Below, one piece after another: positions 1 to 8,389 of a stretch of DNA of 64,000 bases; positions within the stretch are counted from its first letter, which is position 1, and every line of letters starts with the position of its first letter. The notes beneath the pieces were generated by a model. That model made no database searches. It worked only from the letters and a program-made list of their open reading frames with translations, and was not told the origin of the DNA. The stretch comes from Brevibacillus brevis (lineage in GTDB: Bacteria > Bacillota > Bacilli > Brevibacillales > Brevibacillaceae): the NCBI RefSeq assembly GCF_900637055.1, contig NZ_LR134338.1, forward strand, positions 1,620,001 to 1,684,000. The letters run 5' to 3'. Made by a program: the position numbers and the translations under genes.

Positions 1-1139
1 GTTCCTGTAATCTTGGTTTTTACGTCAACATGTACCTCTAAAGTGGGAAACACTCGATCCCAGTACTCTTTTAGATTTTTCCACTCTTTCGGATAGGCTC
101 GGTGTATGACCTCTCCAAATCCGAACACATCTGCCTGTAAATCTTTTTGTGTCTTCTCCAGAGCGGCCTTTACCTCCGCTTCAATTTTTTCTTTTTTTAA
201 TTTTTCCAGTTCTACTAAACTGGATGGATCAATTTCATCCTTCACACAGGCGCTTTCTGCGAGATTTCCGCTTTCCTTGATGCTAACGCGAATCACAAAT
301 TTCCCTTGATTCTTTTCTGCTTTGATTTCAGAGTCGGCTTGAAACGTTTCAAAAGAAAGTTTCTCTTTTACTGTTTTACCTTCTGTATTCGGACATTTGG
401 TAACAATGATCCCACTTTTTACCTCTCCTTTTATCCAAAGAAATCCACGTGTTTCTATCGGAGAAAGCTGGCCTGCGAGCTTATCTTTTTTAAATACGGC
501 TGAACCTGATACATAAAAGCCTTGTTTACTGCCTTGATCTTGAACCAGGCGCACGATTGGCAAAAGAGCGCTGGCGGAACCATGGTAGACTCGCAAAAAA
601 TCATTTAAATTCACTTTTATAGAAGTGGACGTAGCCTTATACCCTTCCAGAAGATTGTTAATAGATAGGGCCGGGATGATATCTGTTACTACATTTGTCT
701 TGAGGAGGTCAACTGTTCGATGGGGAGTGACAGCAAGCAAAAAGTCCCTTCTTTCCTCAACATCCCGACCGAAATATTCCAGATAGGGACGAATTCCACG
801 TTGTGCCGCTTCCTCATTAATAATGAGAACTTTGGTATGAGACCAAAACAGTCTTTTAGGAGAAGTATGGGTTGTCTTGCGAATAGCATCAAATAGGGTT
901 TCTCCTGTTGAGGTGTAGGTGAAAAAGGTAGGGACATTCTTTCCTTCTTTGGATAATGCCGGGACATTCGCGGCTTGTACGGTTAGCAGATATCCTTGTT
1001 TGGACGAGTCAATTCCTGCCGCCAGTACAAAACCCAGGTCTTCAATCTCCCTGCGATTCCAACAGCCCGTTGCAAGGAAACTCAAACACAGGATGAGAAT
1101 CATGACAAGAATATTGCGGAACCGTTTGTGATGCATCAT
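1..1139 (-). CDS. Ger(x)C family spore germination lipoprotein (C-terminus cut by window edge)
   Basis: Minus-strand frame open from 1139 to the window edge, about 379 codons, so only a few C-terminal residues appear to be missing (family length is about 370-410). The N-terminus has a lysine/arginine start, a hydrophobic stretch and the lipobox LATGC followed by WNRREIEDLGFVLAAGID, the classic Ger(x)C beginning. GerC proteins are lipid-anchored subunits of GerA-type germinant receptors on the outer face of the spore inner membrane. The start overlaps the stop of the GerB-like gene (ATGA at 1136-1139); a second in-frame ATG follows directly. Third gene of a gerABC-order operon. The germinant cannot be read from sequence. 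Confidence 0.9.
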   Translation of the reverse strand, partial: MMHHKRFRNILVMILILCLSFLATGCWNRREIEDLGFVLAAGIDSSKQGYLLTVQAANVPALSKEGKNVPTFFTYTSTGETLFDAIRKTTHTSPKRLFWSHTKVLIINEEAAQRGIRPYLEYFGRDVEERRDFLLAVTPHRTVDLLKTNVVTDIIPALSINNLLEGYKATSTSIKVNLNDFLRVYHGSASALLPIVRLVQDQGSKQGFYVSGSAVFKKDKLAGQLSPIETRGFLWIKGEVKSGIIVTKCPNTEGKTVKEKLSFETFQADSEIKAEKNQGKFVIRVSIKESGNLAESACVKDEIDPSSLVELEKLKKEKIEAEVKAALEKTQKDLQADVFGFGEVIHRAYPKEWKNLKEYWDRVFPTLEVHVDVKTKITG

Positions 1140-2239
1140 GATCGCTTCCTTTTCAGAAAAATGGTTGCGATGAGGAGCAGCATGGGGAGAATCGTACTAA
1201 TTGTCAATGCATAAACTCCCCAATACGTCGGCGATAGAAAGTGCTTAATGTCAGATATGCTGTCAAATGAAACATAGCTCAGGATCAGTGAAAGCACGCT
1301 CATAGGAATAATCAAAAATTTGTAAGATCTAAGGTGGAGCCACTGCCCCATGCCAATGACCCCCGCGTATAAATATATGCACATTTTCGTTAAAAGCAGG
1401 CTAATCCAAACTGCGACCATCATTGCTTCTATTCTTTCAAAAAAATTGGCAACTGATATCATGCGCACCAGTGAAAAAAAGGGCAATGTTAAATGAAGGG
1501 CTTCATCAGAGCCAAACACTCCGATTACAGCGATACTAATCAGGAGAAGAACTATAGTGTTAATCAGCACGGCAAACAGGCTGGATTTTAGGACATGTTC
1601 TTTATCCGAAACATAAGGATAGAGCATGAGGATTAAGATAATCTCGCCATGCCACGCCAACGGAACGACACTCCCCATTATCACAGGCATCCAACCATCT
1701 TCCAGCATGGGTAAAATGGCTTCTGTATGGATATCCTTTCTTACCAATATCAGAATCAACAGGATTGAGGCCAACGAAATGGGAAGCGTAATTGTATTTG
1801 AGCGCGTGATTGCTTCCAATCCTCTGTATACGGAAAAAATGACCGCAACGATAACAAAAACGATAAAAAATGAGACAGGTGTCTCAGGCATAAGCGCAGT
1901 ATTCAAAATTTCTGCGAACTGCCTTACGGTGATGATCGTCACATGGAGGAAAAACCATAGAAAGATGACAACCAATAAACTTCCAAGCCATTTTCCTAAG
2001 AGAGAAATACAAAGCTGCACTAATGTCCGGTTTGGATGGAAGCGAGCTAATGACACTACCATCCAGGTGAGCAATAATCCTATTAATCCGCTGAGAATGG
2101 CGGACATCCATGCGTCTTTGGCATTGCTGTGGGTCCCAATCGCCGGTAGAAATATAGTCATAACTGCCACCCGGCTGGATACGATGAGAAGCATAAGTTG
2201 CTTTGAAGTGATTTTCGGTGCATAACGGTTTGTGCTCAT
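1136..2239 (-). CDS. GerAB/GerKB family germinant receptor permease subunit
   Basis: 367-residue integral membrane protein with about ten hydrophobic segments, of the endospore germination permease family (APC-superfamily fold). It starts MSTNRYAPKITSKQLMLL, typical of GerB proteins, and its length matches the family. GerB is the subunit that senses the germinant within the spore inner membrane. The gene overlaps its upstream partner by ATGA (2236-2239) and its downstream partner by ATGA (1136-1139), so the three subunits are translationally coupled. Family assignment is firm; germinant specificity and paralogue name are not assignable here. Confidence 0.92.
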   Translation of the reverse strand: MSTNRYAPKITSKQLMLLIVSSRVAVMTIFLPAIGTHSNAKDAWMSAILSGLIGLLLTWMVVSLARFHPNRTLVQLCISLLGKWLGSLLVVIFLWFFLHVTIITVRQFAEILNTALMPETPVSFFIVFVIVAVIFSVYRGLEAITRSNTITLPISLASILLILILVRKDIHTEAILPMLEDGWMPVIMGSVVPLAWHGEIILILMLYPYVSDKEHVLKSSLFAVLINTIVLLLISIAVIGVFGSDEALHLTLPFFSLVRMISVANFFERIEAMMVAVWISLLLTKMCIYLYAGVIGMGQWLHLRSYKFLIIPMSVLSLILSYVSFDSISDIKHFLSPTYWGVYALTISTILPMLLLIATIFLKRKRS

Positions 2240-3789
2240 CTGGTGTCCTCTGCGTCAAATTCACTGATGCCTTGTCCTGTATTCTTTCCAAATGAATGTA
2301 TTCCTTTGGCTAACTTTCTCCACGAAGCCCGAAACAAACTATCCTTCATATCCTGTGCAACAAAAGGAGCAAGTGGAGAGAGATAAGGTACGCCAAATGA
2401 CTTCAAGGAAGCCAAATAGGTTAAAAGAGTAAGAAGCGCAACGGTAATTCCGGGAATCCCTGCGATAGAGGCCAAGAGCATCAAGGGAAAACGCAGAAGA
2501 CGCGCAGTCATGCCGAGACTAAACTGCGGAATAGCGAAGGATGAAATTCCAGTCAGGGCTACGACAATCACCATGATGGGTGACACAATCCCGGCTTGAA
2601 CGGCAGCTTCCCCAATGATTAAAGCACCGACAATACTTACTGCTTGACCTGCGACTTTCGGAAGTCGAATTCCCGCTTCCCGCAGGATTTCAAAGGATAA
2701 TTCCATAGCTAGCGCTTCTACAATAGCCGGAAAAGGAACCCCGGATCTGTCTCCTGCGATGCGGAGAGCTAACGGCGTTGGAATCATTTCTTGATGCATG
2801 GTAATCAGGGCGATATAGAAAGAGGGAATGGTTAACGCAAATACAAAGGCGACAAAACGTATCCAGCGCAAAAAAGAACTGAAATAGTGGTTAATGTAGT
2901 AGTCGCCGCTCGACGTAAAAAACTGTAGAAATACGGTAGGAACAATCAATACCCAAGGCGAGCCGTTGATAATAATGGCTGCACGCCCTTCCAGCAACAT
3001 CGCAGCAACCCTGTCTGGCCGTTCCGTGTGGTCGATTTGTGCAAAAAGAGAAGCAGGATGATCCTCAATCCATTCCTCAACGTATAAGCTTTCCAGCAAA
3101 CCGTCTACTTCGATCTTGTCCATCCTTTGTTTAATTTCAACGATTAAGGAAGGATCGGCAATGCCGTGCACATAGGCTATACATACATCCGTATGGGTCA
3201 CATTACCAAGCTTAAAGCTGAGAAACCGTAGATTTTGATTGTTAATTTTACGCCTGACCATGGACATATTGGTTTGCATATTTTCTACAAATGATTCCCT
3301 TGGTCCTCGAACCTCGTGTTCAACATTCGGATCAGAAATAGACCTTTCTTCGGCTCCACTTGTACTGATCTCAATAGCTGTTGAGTATCCTTCCATAAAA
3401 AGTAACGTGTTTCCGTGAAGAAGTGCCACAGTCAGTTCCTGTGTGCTGCTGATTTTGGTCACATTACCAACTGGAAGTAATCGCTGGGTAAGTTCGTCGA
3501 GGAGATCCGCATGTGGCGTGAATGAATCTTCTTTTCTTATACGAAGGGCAGCTTCCATTACTTGATTGTTGATTGTGTCCGTATTTACGAGCGTACGTAT
3601 AAATACAATAGCGGCAGGCGTATTTGTAACACCTAGAATAAACTCACGGAAAACAATATCGGGACTTTCGCCGAATGCGGTCTTCATAAATGCTAAGAGA
3701 TCTTTAACCGATGACGGGATCGGGGATGAAACGGATTCTGGTTTATTTGCAATGCGGATTTTCCGCTTTCTAAAATAGTGAAAACTCAT
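2236..3789 (-). CDS. GerAA/GerKA family germinant receptor subunit
   Basis: 517-residue protein with a soluble N-terminal domain (about residues 1-290) and a C-terminal membrane domain carrying the family hallmark PFPAIVEALAMELSFEILRE. GerA proteins assemble as the channel-like subunit of the germinant receptor in the spore inner membrane. First gene of the operon; a GAGGTGAG ribosome-binding site lies about 10 bases upstream. A forespore sigma-G promoter is expected for such operons, but the 150 bp upstream shows only weak matches, so none is annotated. C-terminal ATGA overlap with the GerB gene. Confidence 0.93.
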   Translation of the reverse strand: MSFHYFRKRKIRIANKPESVSSPIPSSVKDLLAFMKTAFGESPDIVFREFILGVTNTPAAIVFIRTLVNTDTINNQVMEAALRIRKEDSFTPHADLLDELTQRLLPVGNVTKISSTQELTVALLHGNTLLFMEGYSTAIEISTSGAEERSISDPNVEHEVRGPRESFVENMQTNMSMVRRKINNQNLRFLSFKLGNVTHTDVCIAYVHGIADPSLIVEIKQRMDKIEVDGLLESLYVEEWIEDHPASLFAQIDHTERPDRVAAMLLEGRAAIIINGSPWVLIVPTVFLQFFTSSGDYYINHYFSSFLRWIRFVAFVFALTIPSFYIALITMHQEMIPTPLALRIAGDRSGVPFPAIVEALAMELSFEILREAGIRLPKVAGQAVSIVGALIIGEAAVQAGIVSPIMVIVVALTGISSFAIPQFSLGMTARLLRFPLMLLASIAGIPGITVALLTLLTYLASLKSFGVPYLSPLAPFVAQDMKDSLFRASWRKLAKGIHSFGKNTGQGISEFDAEDTR

Positions 3790-3933
3790 CTTGCTAACTC
3801 ACCTCGCCATCACCCTTTATGTATATCTTTTCCTACGTAATGGGTGACTCATGCATGATCAGATATAAACTGCAGAAAGGAGCAACGTGTTTTTCCCGGG
3901 CACGAACGGGACAAGCTGGTACTTGATATTTAA

Positions 3934-3985
3934 AAGAAAAGAATGGTCCAATCCAGAGAAATCGATTGGGCCATTCTTTTCTTCT
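3934..3985 (-). terminator. Rho-independent terminator of the P450 gene
   Basis: Inverted repeat: GAAAAGAATGGTCCAATC pairs with GATTGGGCCATTCTTTTC (3936-3953 with 3964-3981, one G-G mismatch) around a 10-base loop. T-rich flanks occur in both directions. It lies just past the P450 stop codon on the minus strand. Confidence 0.85.
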
Positions 3986-4039
3986 TACTCCAAAGGAAGC
4001 GAACAGATTTCTCTCTGACGATGGATCTGCCGTCTGTAC

Positions 4040-5263
4040 CTAAGATTTTTTTGCGTGCAAAGGGAAAGAAACTAATCCGTATACGGAATTACTATTTTGG
4101 ATCGGAATAGGTCTATTGTTTTCAAGGAATGAAAATTCATCATATGTGTTAAAGAGTTCTGTCAGCACAATTTTTGCTTCTAATCTGGCTAAAGGGGCAC
4201 CTAAACAAAAATGTATGCCCTGTCCAAATGCAAGATGAGAATTTGGCTTACGATGTATGTTAAAGCTGTCTGCATCTTTGAACTGATCAGAATCACGATT
4301 GGCTGACCCGATCCATGCGGAAATCACTTGATCCACTTGCAATGCTTTTCCTTTCAGATGAATCTCTTTATTTACTCTTCGAAGAAGTTGTTGAACGGGC
4401 GAGCGATACCGTAATACTTCTTCAATGGCGTTTGGAATAAGGGATAGATCGTTTTTTATTTGCTGATAGGAATCCGGATGCTCTATGAAACTGTATAGTG
4501 CATTTCCAAGTAGATTGGTTGTTGTTTCATGTCCGGCTACGAGTAATAGTTTGCAAAATGGAGCAATATCCTCACCTGAAATCTTTCCTTCCTCCTCGTT
4601 TTGGACTAACAAAGAAATGATATCCTCTGAATCTTTTTTTGATTGCTCTCGTTTTGTTTGTATGATTTCTTCAAAGAAATCACTAATCTCTTTCTCAGCT
4701 TGTGAACGTGTATGAAAAAAATCGGTAAGGTAATCTGGGTCATCATGAGTAGGAGAACTTACGAGAATATCCGACCATCTTTTGAATTTTTCCATATCCT
4801 TAGGAGAAACACCTAACATTTCAGCAATAACGATAACAGGCAAAGGATAAAAGAGTTCACCGACGATATCGAATGTCTCACGATTTGATAAACGAGCAAG
4901 AAGGTCGGTTGTGATTTGATGAATCCTTGGTTCCCAATTTTTCAATACTTTAGGAGTAAAAGAACGATTTACAATAGAACGAATTTGGGTATGTTTAGGT
5001 GGGTCCATACGGATAATACTTCCTTGAAAAGGGGATTTTTTCGCGGGCATAACGCTAGAGAAATATTCTTTATCTTCTAATACTCGTTTTACATCTTCAT
5101 AAGAAAAAACATTCCACATATCTGCTTGAGAATTAAAAGAGACAGGATTGTTTTTTCTCATATCTTCATACCATGAAAACGGATTATATGAATTTTTTTG
5201 AGCCTCCTTTCCTTTTAACGCACTGGTTGTAATCATAATCAATGACTGATGAGATTTGTTCAT
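4040..5263 (-). CDS. Cytochrome P450 (bacterial class I, CYP107/CYP109-like)
   Basis: 407-residue soluble P450 of the usual bacterial length. Landmarks: I-helix oxygen-binding motif AGHETTTN, K-helix ExxR (EEVLRYR), and heme-binding loop FGQGIHFCLGAPLAR with the proximal cysteine at about residue 353. It should monooxygenate a small hydrophobic substrate using external ferredoxin/flavodoxin and reductase; no redox partner is encoded nearby. The ATG at 5263 is chosen because GAGGAG sits about 10 bases upstream; a TTG two codons earlier would be too close. The promoter -10 (TATAAT on the minus strand at 5290-5295) lies next to a perfect palindrome at 5307-5323. Gene and neighbouring regulator are visibly AT-rich relative to the region, hinting at acquisition. 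Substrate unknown. Confidence 0.93.
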   Translation of the reverse strand: MNKSHQSLIMITTSALKGKEAQKNSYNPFSWYEDMRKNNPVSFNSQADMWNVFSYEDVKRVLEDKEYFSSVMPAKKSPFQGSIIRMDPPKHTQIRSIVNRSFTPKVLKNWEPRIHQITTDLLARLSNRETFDIVGELFYPLPVIVIAEMLGVSPKDMEKFKRWSDILVSSPTHDDPDYLTDFFHTRSQAEKEISDFFEEIIQTKREQSKKDSEDIISLLVQNEEEGKISGEDIAPFCKLLLVAGHETTTNLLGNALYSFIEHPDSYQQIKNDLSLIPNAIEEVLRYRSPVQQLLRRVNKEIHLKGKALQVDQVISAWIGSANRDSDQFKDADSFNIHRKPNSHLAFGQGIHFCLGAPLARLEAKIVLTELFNTYDEFSFLENNRPIPIQNSNSVYGLVSFPLHAKKS

Positions 5264-5306
5264 ATACAACGTTCTCCTCTCAAATCAAGATTATAGAATA
5301 TAATTC

Positions 5307-5323
5307 ACCGAATTGTATTCGGT
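5307..5323. promoter_or_regulatory. Palindromic operator in the P450 promoter (probable TetR site)
   Basis: Perfect inverted repeat ACCGAAT-TGT-ATTCGGT (7-bp arms, 3-bp centre). It lies 12 bp upstream of the P450 -10 hexamer, across the position of its -35 element, so a bound dimer would block RNA polymerase. The adjacent divergent TetR-family gene is the natural candidate to bind it. Binding is inference. Confidence 0.6.
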
Positions 5324-5433
5324 ATAAATGAAACGATACACATTATTTGGAAATATGTCAATTATGTATGTAAATACCAACTTATACTTGACCCCTTTGT
5401 GGCATAACACTCATGCCTTTGCGAAATGAAATC

Positions 5434-5478
5434 GCCCGATGCTTATCACCTGTGTCTAGACTGGTGCAAACATCGGGC
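5434..5478. other. Stem-loop in the P450/TetR intergenic region
   Basis: GCCCGATG (5434-5441) pairs with CATCGGGC (5471-5478), with an inner CACC/GGTG pairing (5447-5450 with 5463-5466). A smaller hairpin GGCAT/ATGCC lies at 5401-5417. There is no T-run on either side, so it is not an ordinary terminator. It lies in the probable 5' region of the tetR transcript; function unknown. Confidence 0.45.
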
Positions 5479-5564
5479 TGGAGGAATAAGAGATAACCTC
5501 AGCGTTCTCTTAAGAAATTTGATTTGATATTGTATAGGTATAAGAGGATAAGGAGGACCCTGCA

Positions 5565-6155
5565 ATGTGTACCACAAAAAAGTCAACAAAGCGTCAAGTG
5601 CAAGCTCTTCAAACGAAAAGGAAGATATACGATGTATTGTGTGGGTTAATGAAAGAAAAAAACTTTGAAAATATTACGATTGAAGAGATCTGTAGAACAT
5701 CCGGTATATCAGTGGGAACCTTTTATCACTACTTTTCGTCGAAAGAAGACATTCATCAAAAGTTATTTAAACAAATGGAAGAGGCTTTGTATCAAGATTT
5801 AACCAATATGGAGCCAGAGGAAAACGTGTACAAAGCAATTCTGAAATTTTTTGGATATACTGCTCAATATACAATGAAATTAGAATTGCACATTCATTAT
5901 TTGAATCATTTCAATAACAAAATTTTTTCTAATCGACCTTCACTTATTTATGAGCAATTACACCTTATTATTTCAAAGGGACAAAAGGAAAAAGAAATAA
6001 CGAATGATATGAATGCAGATGAAATAACAGATTACCTATTTATAATTGCTAGGGGAATTGTATTGGATTGGTGTATTCAGAATGGGCAATACTCATTAGA
6101 AAGTAAGATGCATACTTATATGAAGCTAATTATGAAATCACTTCAAATGAAATGA
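5565..6155 (+). CDS. TetR/AcrR family transcriptional regulator
   Basis: 196 residues with an N-terminal TetR helix-turn-helix (about residues 12-60; the recognition region reads ITIEEICRTSGISVGTFYHYF), then a helical ligand-binding domain without a recognisable subfamily signature. The start is supported by AAGGAGG eight bases upstream. It is divergent from the P450 gene, with a palindromic operator in the shared intergenic region, so it probably represses the P450 and is released by a small hydrophobic ligand. AT-rich like the P450 gene, suggesting the two move as a unit. Confidence 0.88.
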   Translation: MCTTKKSTKRQVQALQTKRKIYDVLCGLMKEKNFENITIEEICRTSGISVGTFYHYFSSKEDIHQKLFKQMEEALYQDLTNMEPEENVYKAILKFFGYTAQYTMKLELHIHYLNHFNNKIFSNRPSLIYEQLHLIISKGQKEKEITNDMNADEITDYLFIIARGIVLDWCIQNGQYSLESKMHTYMKLIMKSLQMK

Positions 6156-6379
6156 TTGTAGGGCATCAGGCGAAGCAAACCCTCGACGCGTGAGTATTAT
6201 CCCCTCCAAGTTCACAGTAAGGGGTCTTGTCTCTAGAGGAAATAATATCACACTTCAAGGTCTTTTCTTTTCCTCAGGTTTACACTCTTAAAAATTGCAA
6301 AGTAGCGTCATGGTTGATTCAGCATCGGACAGGGGGGGCACGGATTGGCTTTTAACGAATCCGACAGCCTCTTTTTTAT

Positions 6380-7060
6380 CTATTTCCGCAAAGCAAACAA
6401 GGTCAAAAAGCTGACAGCCTCTCGCAGCTCTACGCTTAAGCGGCCAGCGATATCTGGCGTAATTCCTTCTTTGTAAACGGGCTCTTCTCCCAGAAGCGTG
6501 AAACCATTTTCGCTCGCCAACTGTTTGGCTTCCCAGGGCATCATCGTGTTTTGGATCGTCGTCTCTTCATACAGTCTGCGATAGCTATGAGCGCGTGGGC
6601 CAGCTGTAGGACCGAGGATACCCAAGACGAGAATTCCTCCGGGAGCGAGCACGCGGTGAAGCTCCAAGAGTGCCTTGAGCGGAGACGGCGTGAATTCCAC
6701 TACGTTAATCGAGAGCACACCGGAGAATGAATCATTGGCAAAAGGAAGGTTGCTGATGTCTCCTGTCTGAAAATGAACAGAGCCTGGGAAGGAAATGACC
6801 CGGTCATGAGCGAGGCGAATCATTTCCCCGGCAATGTCGATGCCTTTCACCTGATAGCCATGTTCTGAAAGCTTGCAACTGGCATAGCCGTCACCACATC
6901 CTGCATCGAGAACAGGTCCCGATCCGACAGGTACATGCTTCATAAAAAAGGGGAGGATGGTGCTGCGGCTGCCTTTTTCCCACATGTGCTCACTTCTTTT
7001 TCGCCAGTCTTCTGCAAATTGATCCCACTGCTTGGCGGCTTGTTCTGTCCATTGGCTCAT
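6380..7060 (-). CDS. Class I SAM-dependent methyltransferase
   Basis: 226 residues with a Rossmann methyltransferase domain of the Methyltransf_11/25 type: motif I VLDAGCGDGYASCKL near residue 52 binds the SAM amino-acid moiety, an acidic residue follows strand 2 (VKGIDIA), and motif IV (VLSINVVEFTP) follows. It methylates an unknown small molecule. It lies convergent with the tetR gene and downstream of a minus-strand Rrf2 gene from which it is separated by 90 bp; a shared transcript is possible. Confidence 0.85.
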   Translation of the reverse strand: MSQWTEQAAKQWDQFAEDWRKRSEHMWEKGSRSTILPFFMKHVPVGSGPVLDAGCGDGYASCKLSEHGYQVKGIDIAGEMIRLAHDRVISFPGSVHFQTGDISNLPFANDSFSGVLSINVVEFTPSPLKALLELHRVLAPGGILVLGILGPTAGPRAHSYRRLYEETTIQNTMMPWEAKQLASENGFTLLGEEPVYKEGITPDIAGRLSVELREAVSFLTLFALRK

Positions 7061-7150
7061 CTTTGTTCACGCCTTTCTCATCGATTGAACAATACCGTTA
7101 TGAAGAAAAACTCCGGTCGTGGTGGCCGGAGCTTTTCAAGGTAAGTTGTT

Positions 7151-7555
7151 TTACGTCAAACGGTTGGGGATATGTGCGACCAAGTCAGCAATTTTTTTAT
7201 TCTTCAGTGTTTGCATCATTTGCTGCTCGGCGTCAGCCACAACCTGTTGAATCAGACAGGCACTATCGTGATGGAAGCTGCATTCAAACAAGGAGGTTGT
7301 CCCTTCAATGGCTTGGATAACATCCAGAAACGAGATATCATCCTGGTTGCGTTTGAGCTTGTATCCGCCATTTGCGCCAGAGACCGAGTGGATCAACCCA
7401 GCTTTGACCAGTTTGGTCAGCATTTTGGACAGGTACGTTTGTGAAACGCCTAGCTTCTCTGCCAAAAGCTGAACACTCACGGGTTTATCAGGCGCTTCTG
7501 CCACCAGATAGAGCATCGCATGGAGGGCATAGTCTGTTGCCTGTGAATACTTCAT
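7151..7555 (-). CDS. Rrf2 family transcriptional regulator
   Basis: 134 residues starting MKYSQATDYALHAMLYL, the standard Rrf2 opening, with a winged helix-turn-helix (about residues 25-70; VSQTYLSKMLTKLVKAG). Fe-S Rrf2 proteins such as NsrR and IscR use three cysteines here; this one has only two, spaced Cys-x7-Cys (FECSFHHDSACLI, about residues 91-99). It may therefore sense redox or thiol state rather than carry a cluster, or may ligate a cluster atypically. Divergent from the thioredoxin-like gene, so possibly its regulator. Ribosome-binding site GAGGTG upstream. Confidence 0.87.
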   Translation of the reverse strand: MKYSQATDYALHAMLYLVAEAPDKPVSVQLLAEKLGVSQTYLSKMLTKLVKAGLIHSVSGANGGYKLKRNQDDISFLDVIQAIEGTTSLFECSFHHDSACLIQQVVADAEQQMMQTLKNKKIADLVAHIPNRLT

Positions 7556-7570
7556 TAAGACACCTCAATC

Positions 7571-7589
7571 ATGGACTTAATACATCCAT
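7571..7589. promoter_or_regulatory. Possible Rrf2 autoregulatory operator
   Basis: Imperfect dyad ATGGA-N9-TCCAT 16 bp upstream of the Rrf2 start codon, with flanking TCATG/CATCA. Position suits autoregulation; the short arms make this tentative. Confidence 0.3.
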
Positions 7590-7676
7590 CATAAAGTGAA
7601 TCGGAAGCATGAGCAAGGGGAAGAGTGGTTCGTGCTGTCATTTGCACTTTCGATGCCCATTTTAGGATGGTGCAGC

Positions 7677-7706
7677 TTGACACAAAAAATCATTAAGAGA
7701 TATTAT
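7677..7706 (+). promoter_or_regulatory. Sigma-A promoter for the thioredoxin gene
   Basis: TTGACA (7677-7682), an 18-bp spacer, then TATTAT (7701-7706). The predicted transcript has a leader of roughly 130 nt before the thioredoxin start codon. The leader contains no convincing gene. Confidence 0.65.
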
Positions 7707-7846
7707 GGATACGATAAGTCTGTGAATAGGTTATTTGAAATGATCCAAGTACCGCGAGTTATTTTTTTGTTGCAATTGAGGATATTGCGGGTCTGTAATG
7801 GTCGTTTCAATTAACTATTCAACATAAAAAGGGGAGGAAAGTACAA

Positions 7847-8167
7847 ATGAGCATTTGCCACACGACAGATACTACGTTTCAACATGATGTAAAAAGCGAG
7901 GGCTATACTCTCGTCAATTTTTGGGCGCCTTGGTGCGGACCATGCCGCTTTTTTGGGCCGATACTCGAATCGTTTGATGGGGAGCATAGCAGCGAAGTGA
8001 GAGTCCTAAAGATCAATGTCGATGAACAAACGGAGATTGCCAATCAGTATGGCATTATGAGTTTGCCAACGACCATTTTGCTCAAAAACGGGGAATTAAT
8101 CGACAAAGTCGTAGGAGCGGCCCCGCTAGCGGAACTGAAACGATTTGTTTTCCAGAATAGGAAGTAG
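7847..8167 (+). CDS. Thioredoxin family protein
   Basis: 106-residue single-domain thioredoxin. The redox-active WCGPC motif is at residues 29-33 (Cys30, Cys33) and the cis-proline is in MSLPTT. The residues after the active site (RFFGPIL) differ from the usual KMIAP of TrxA, so it is probably an accessory paralogue rather than the main thioredoxin. Ribosome-binding site AGGGGAGG upstream; monocistronic, with its own promoter and terminator. The divergent two-cysteine Rrf2 regulator suggests redox-responsive control (inference). Confidence 0.9.
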   Translation: MSICHTTDTTFQHDVKSEGYTLVNFWAPWCGPCRFFGPILESFDGEHSSEVRVLKINVDEQTEIANQYGIMSLPTTILLKNGELIDKVVGAAPLAELKRFVFQNRK

Positions 8168-8179
8168 GAAAACGCAGCG

Positions 8180-8213
8180 AAAGCCATCGGTCAGCTTGAT
8201 CGGTGGCTTTTTT
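8180..8213 (+). terminator. Terminator after the thioredoxin gene
   Basis: AAAGCCATCG pairs with CGGTGGCTTT (8180-8189 with 8201-8210, one G-U pair), followed by a run of six T. Confidence 0.9.
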
Positions 8214-8287
8214 GGTATCCAGTTGTTACTCGTATGCGTACTTTAATAAATGAAAGCGTTTGAGCGTTTTCGCGTTGTTCCGTGTTC

Positions 8288-8317
8288 TTGCACGAGGAAG
8301 CGCTTCCAATGTACTCT
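8288..8317 (+). promoter_or_regulatory. Candidate hpd promoter with palindrome in the spacer
   Basis: TTGCAC (8288-8293), an 18-bp spacer and TACTCT (8312-8317) form a plausible sigma-A promoter. Its spacer is occupied by the perfect 12-bp palindrome GGAAGCGCTTCC (8296-8307), which resembles the core of a CcpA cre site. A protein bound there would occlude the promoter. Both the promoter and the CcpA assignment are inference. Confidence 0.45.
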
Positions 8318-8389
8318 CAAGGTAACGACAAAATAATCCCAATTCACAAAATAATGTCAATAATTAAAAGGAAAGCGGAGGGATAGGCA

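Noticed and set aside
3800..3860. A sigma-G promoter for the ger operon
   Set aside because: Only weak partial matches at suitable spacing; position alone is not enough.
7596..7814. A 72-codon frame between the Rrf2 and thioredoxin genes
   Set aside because: It covers the thioredoxin promoter, lacks a good ribosome-binding site and has no protein-like features.
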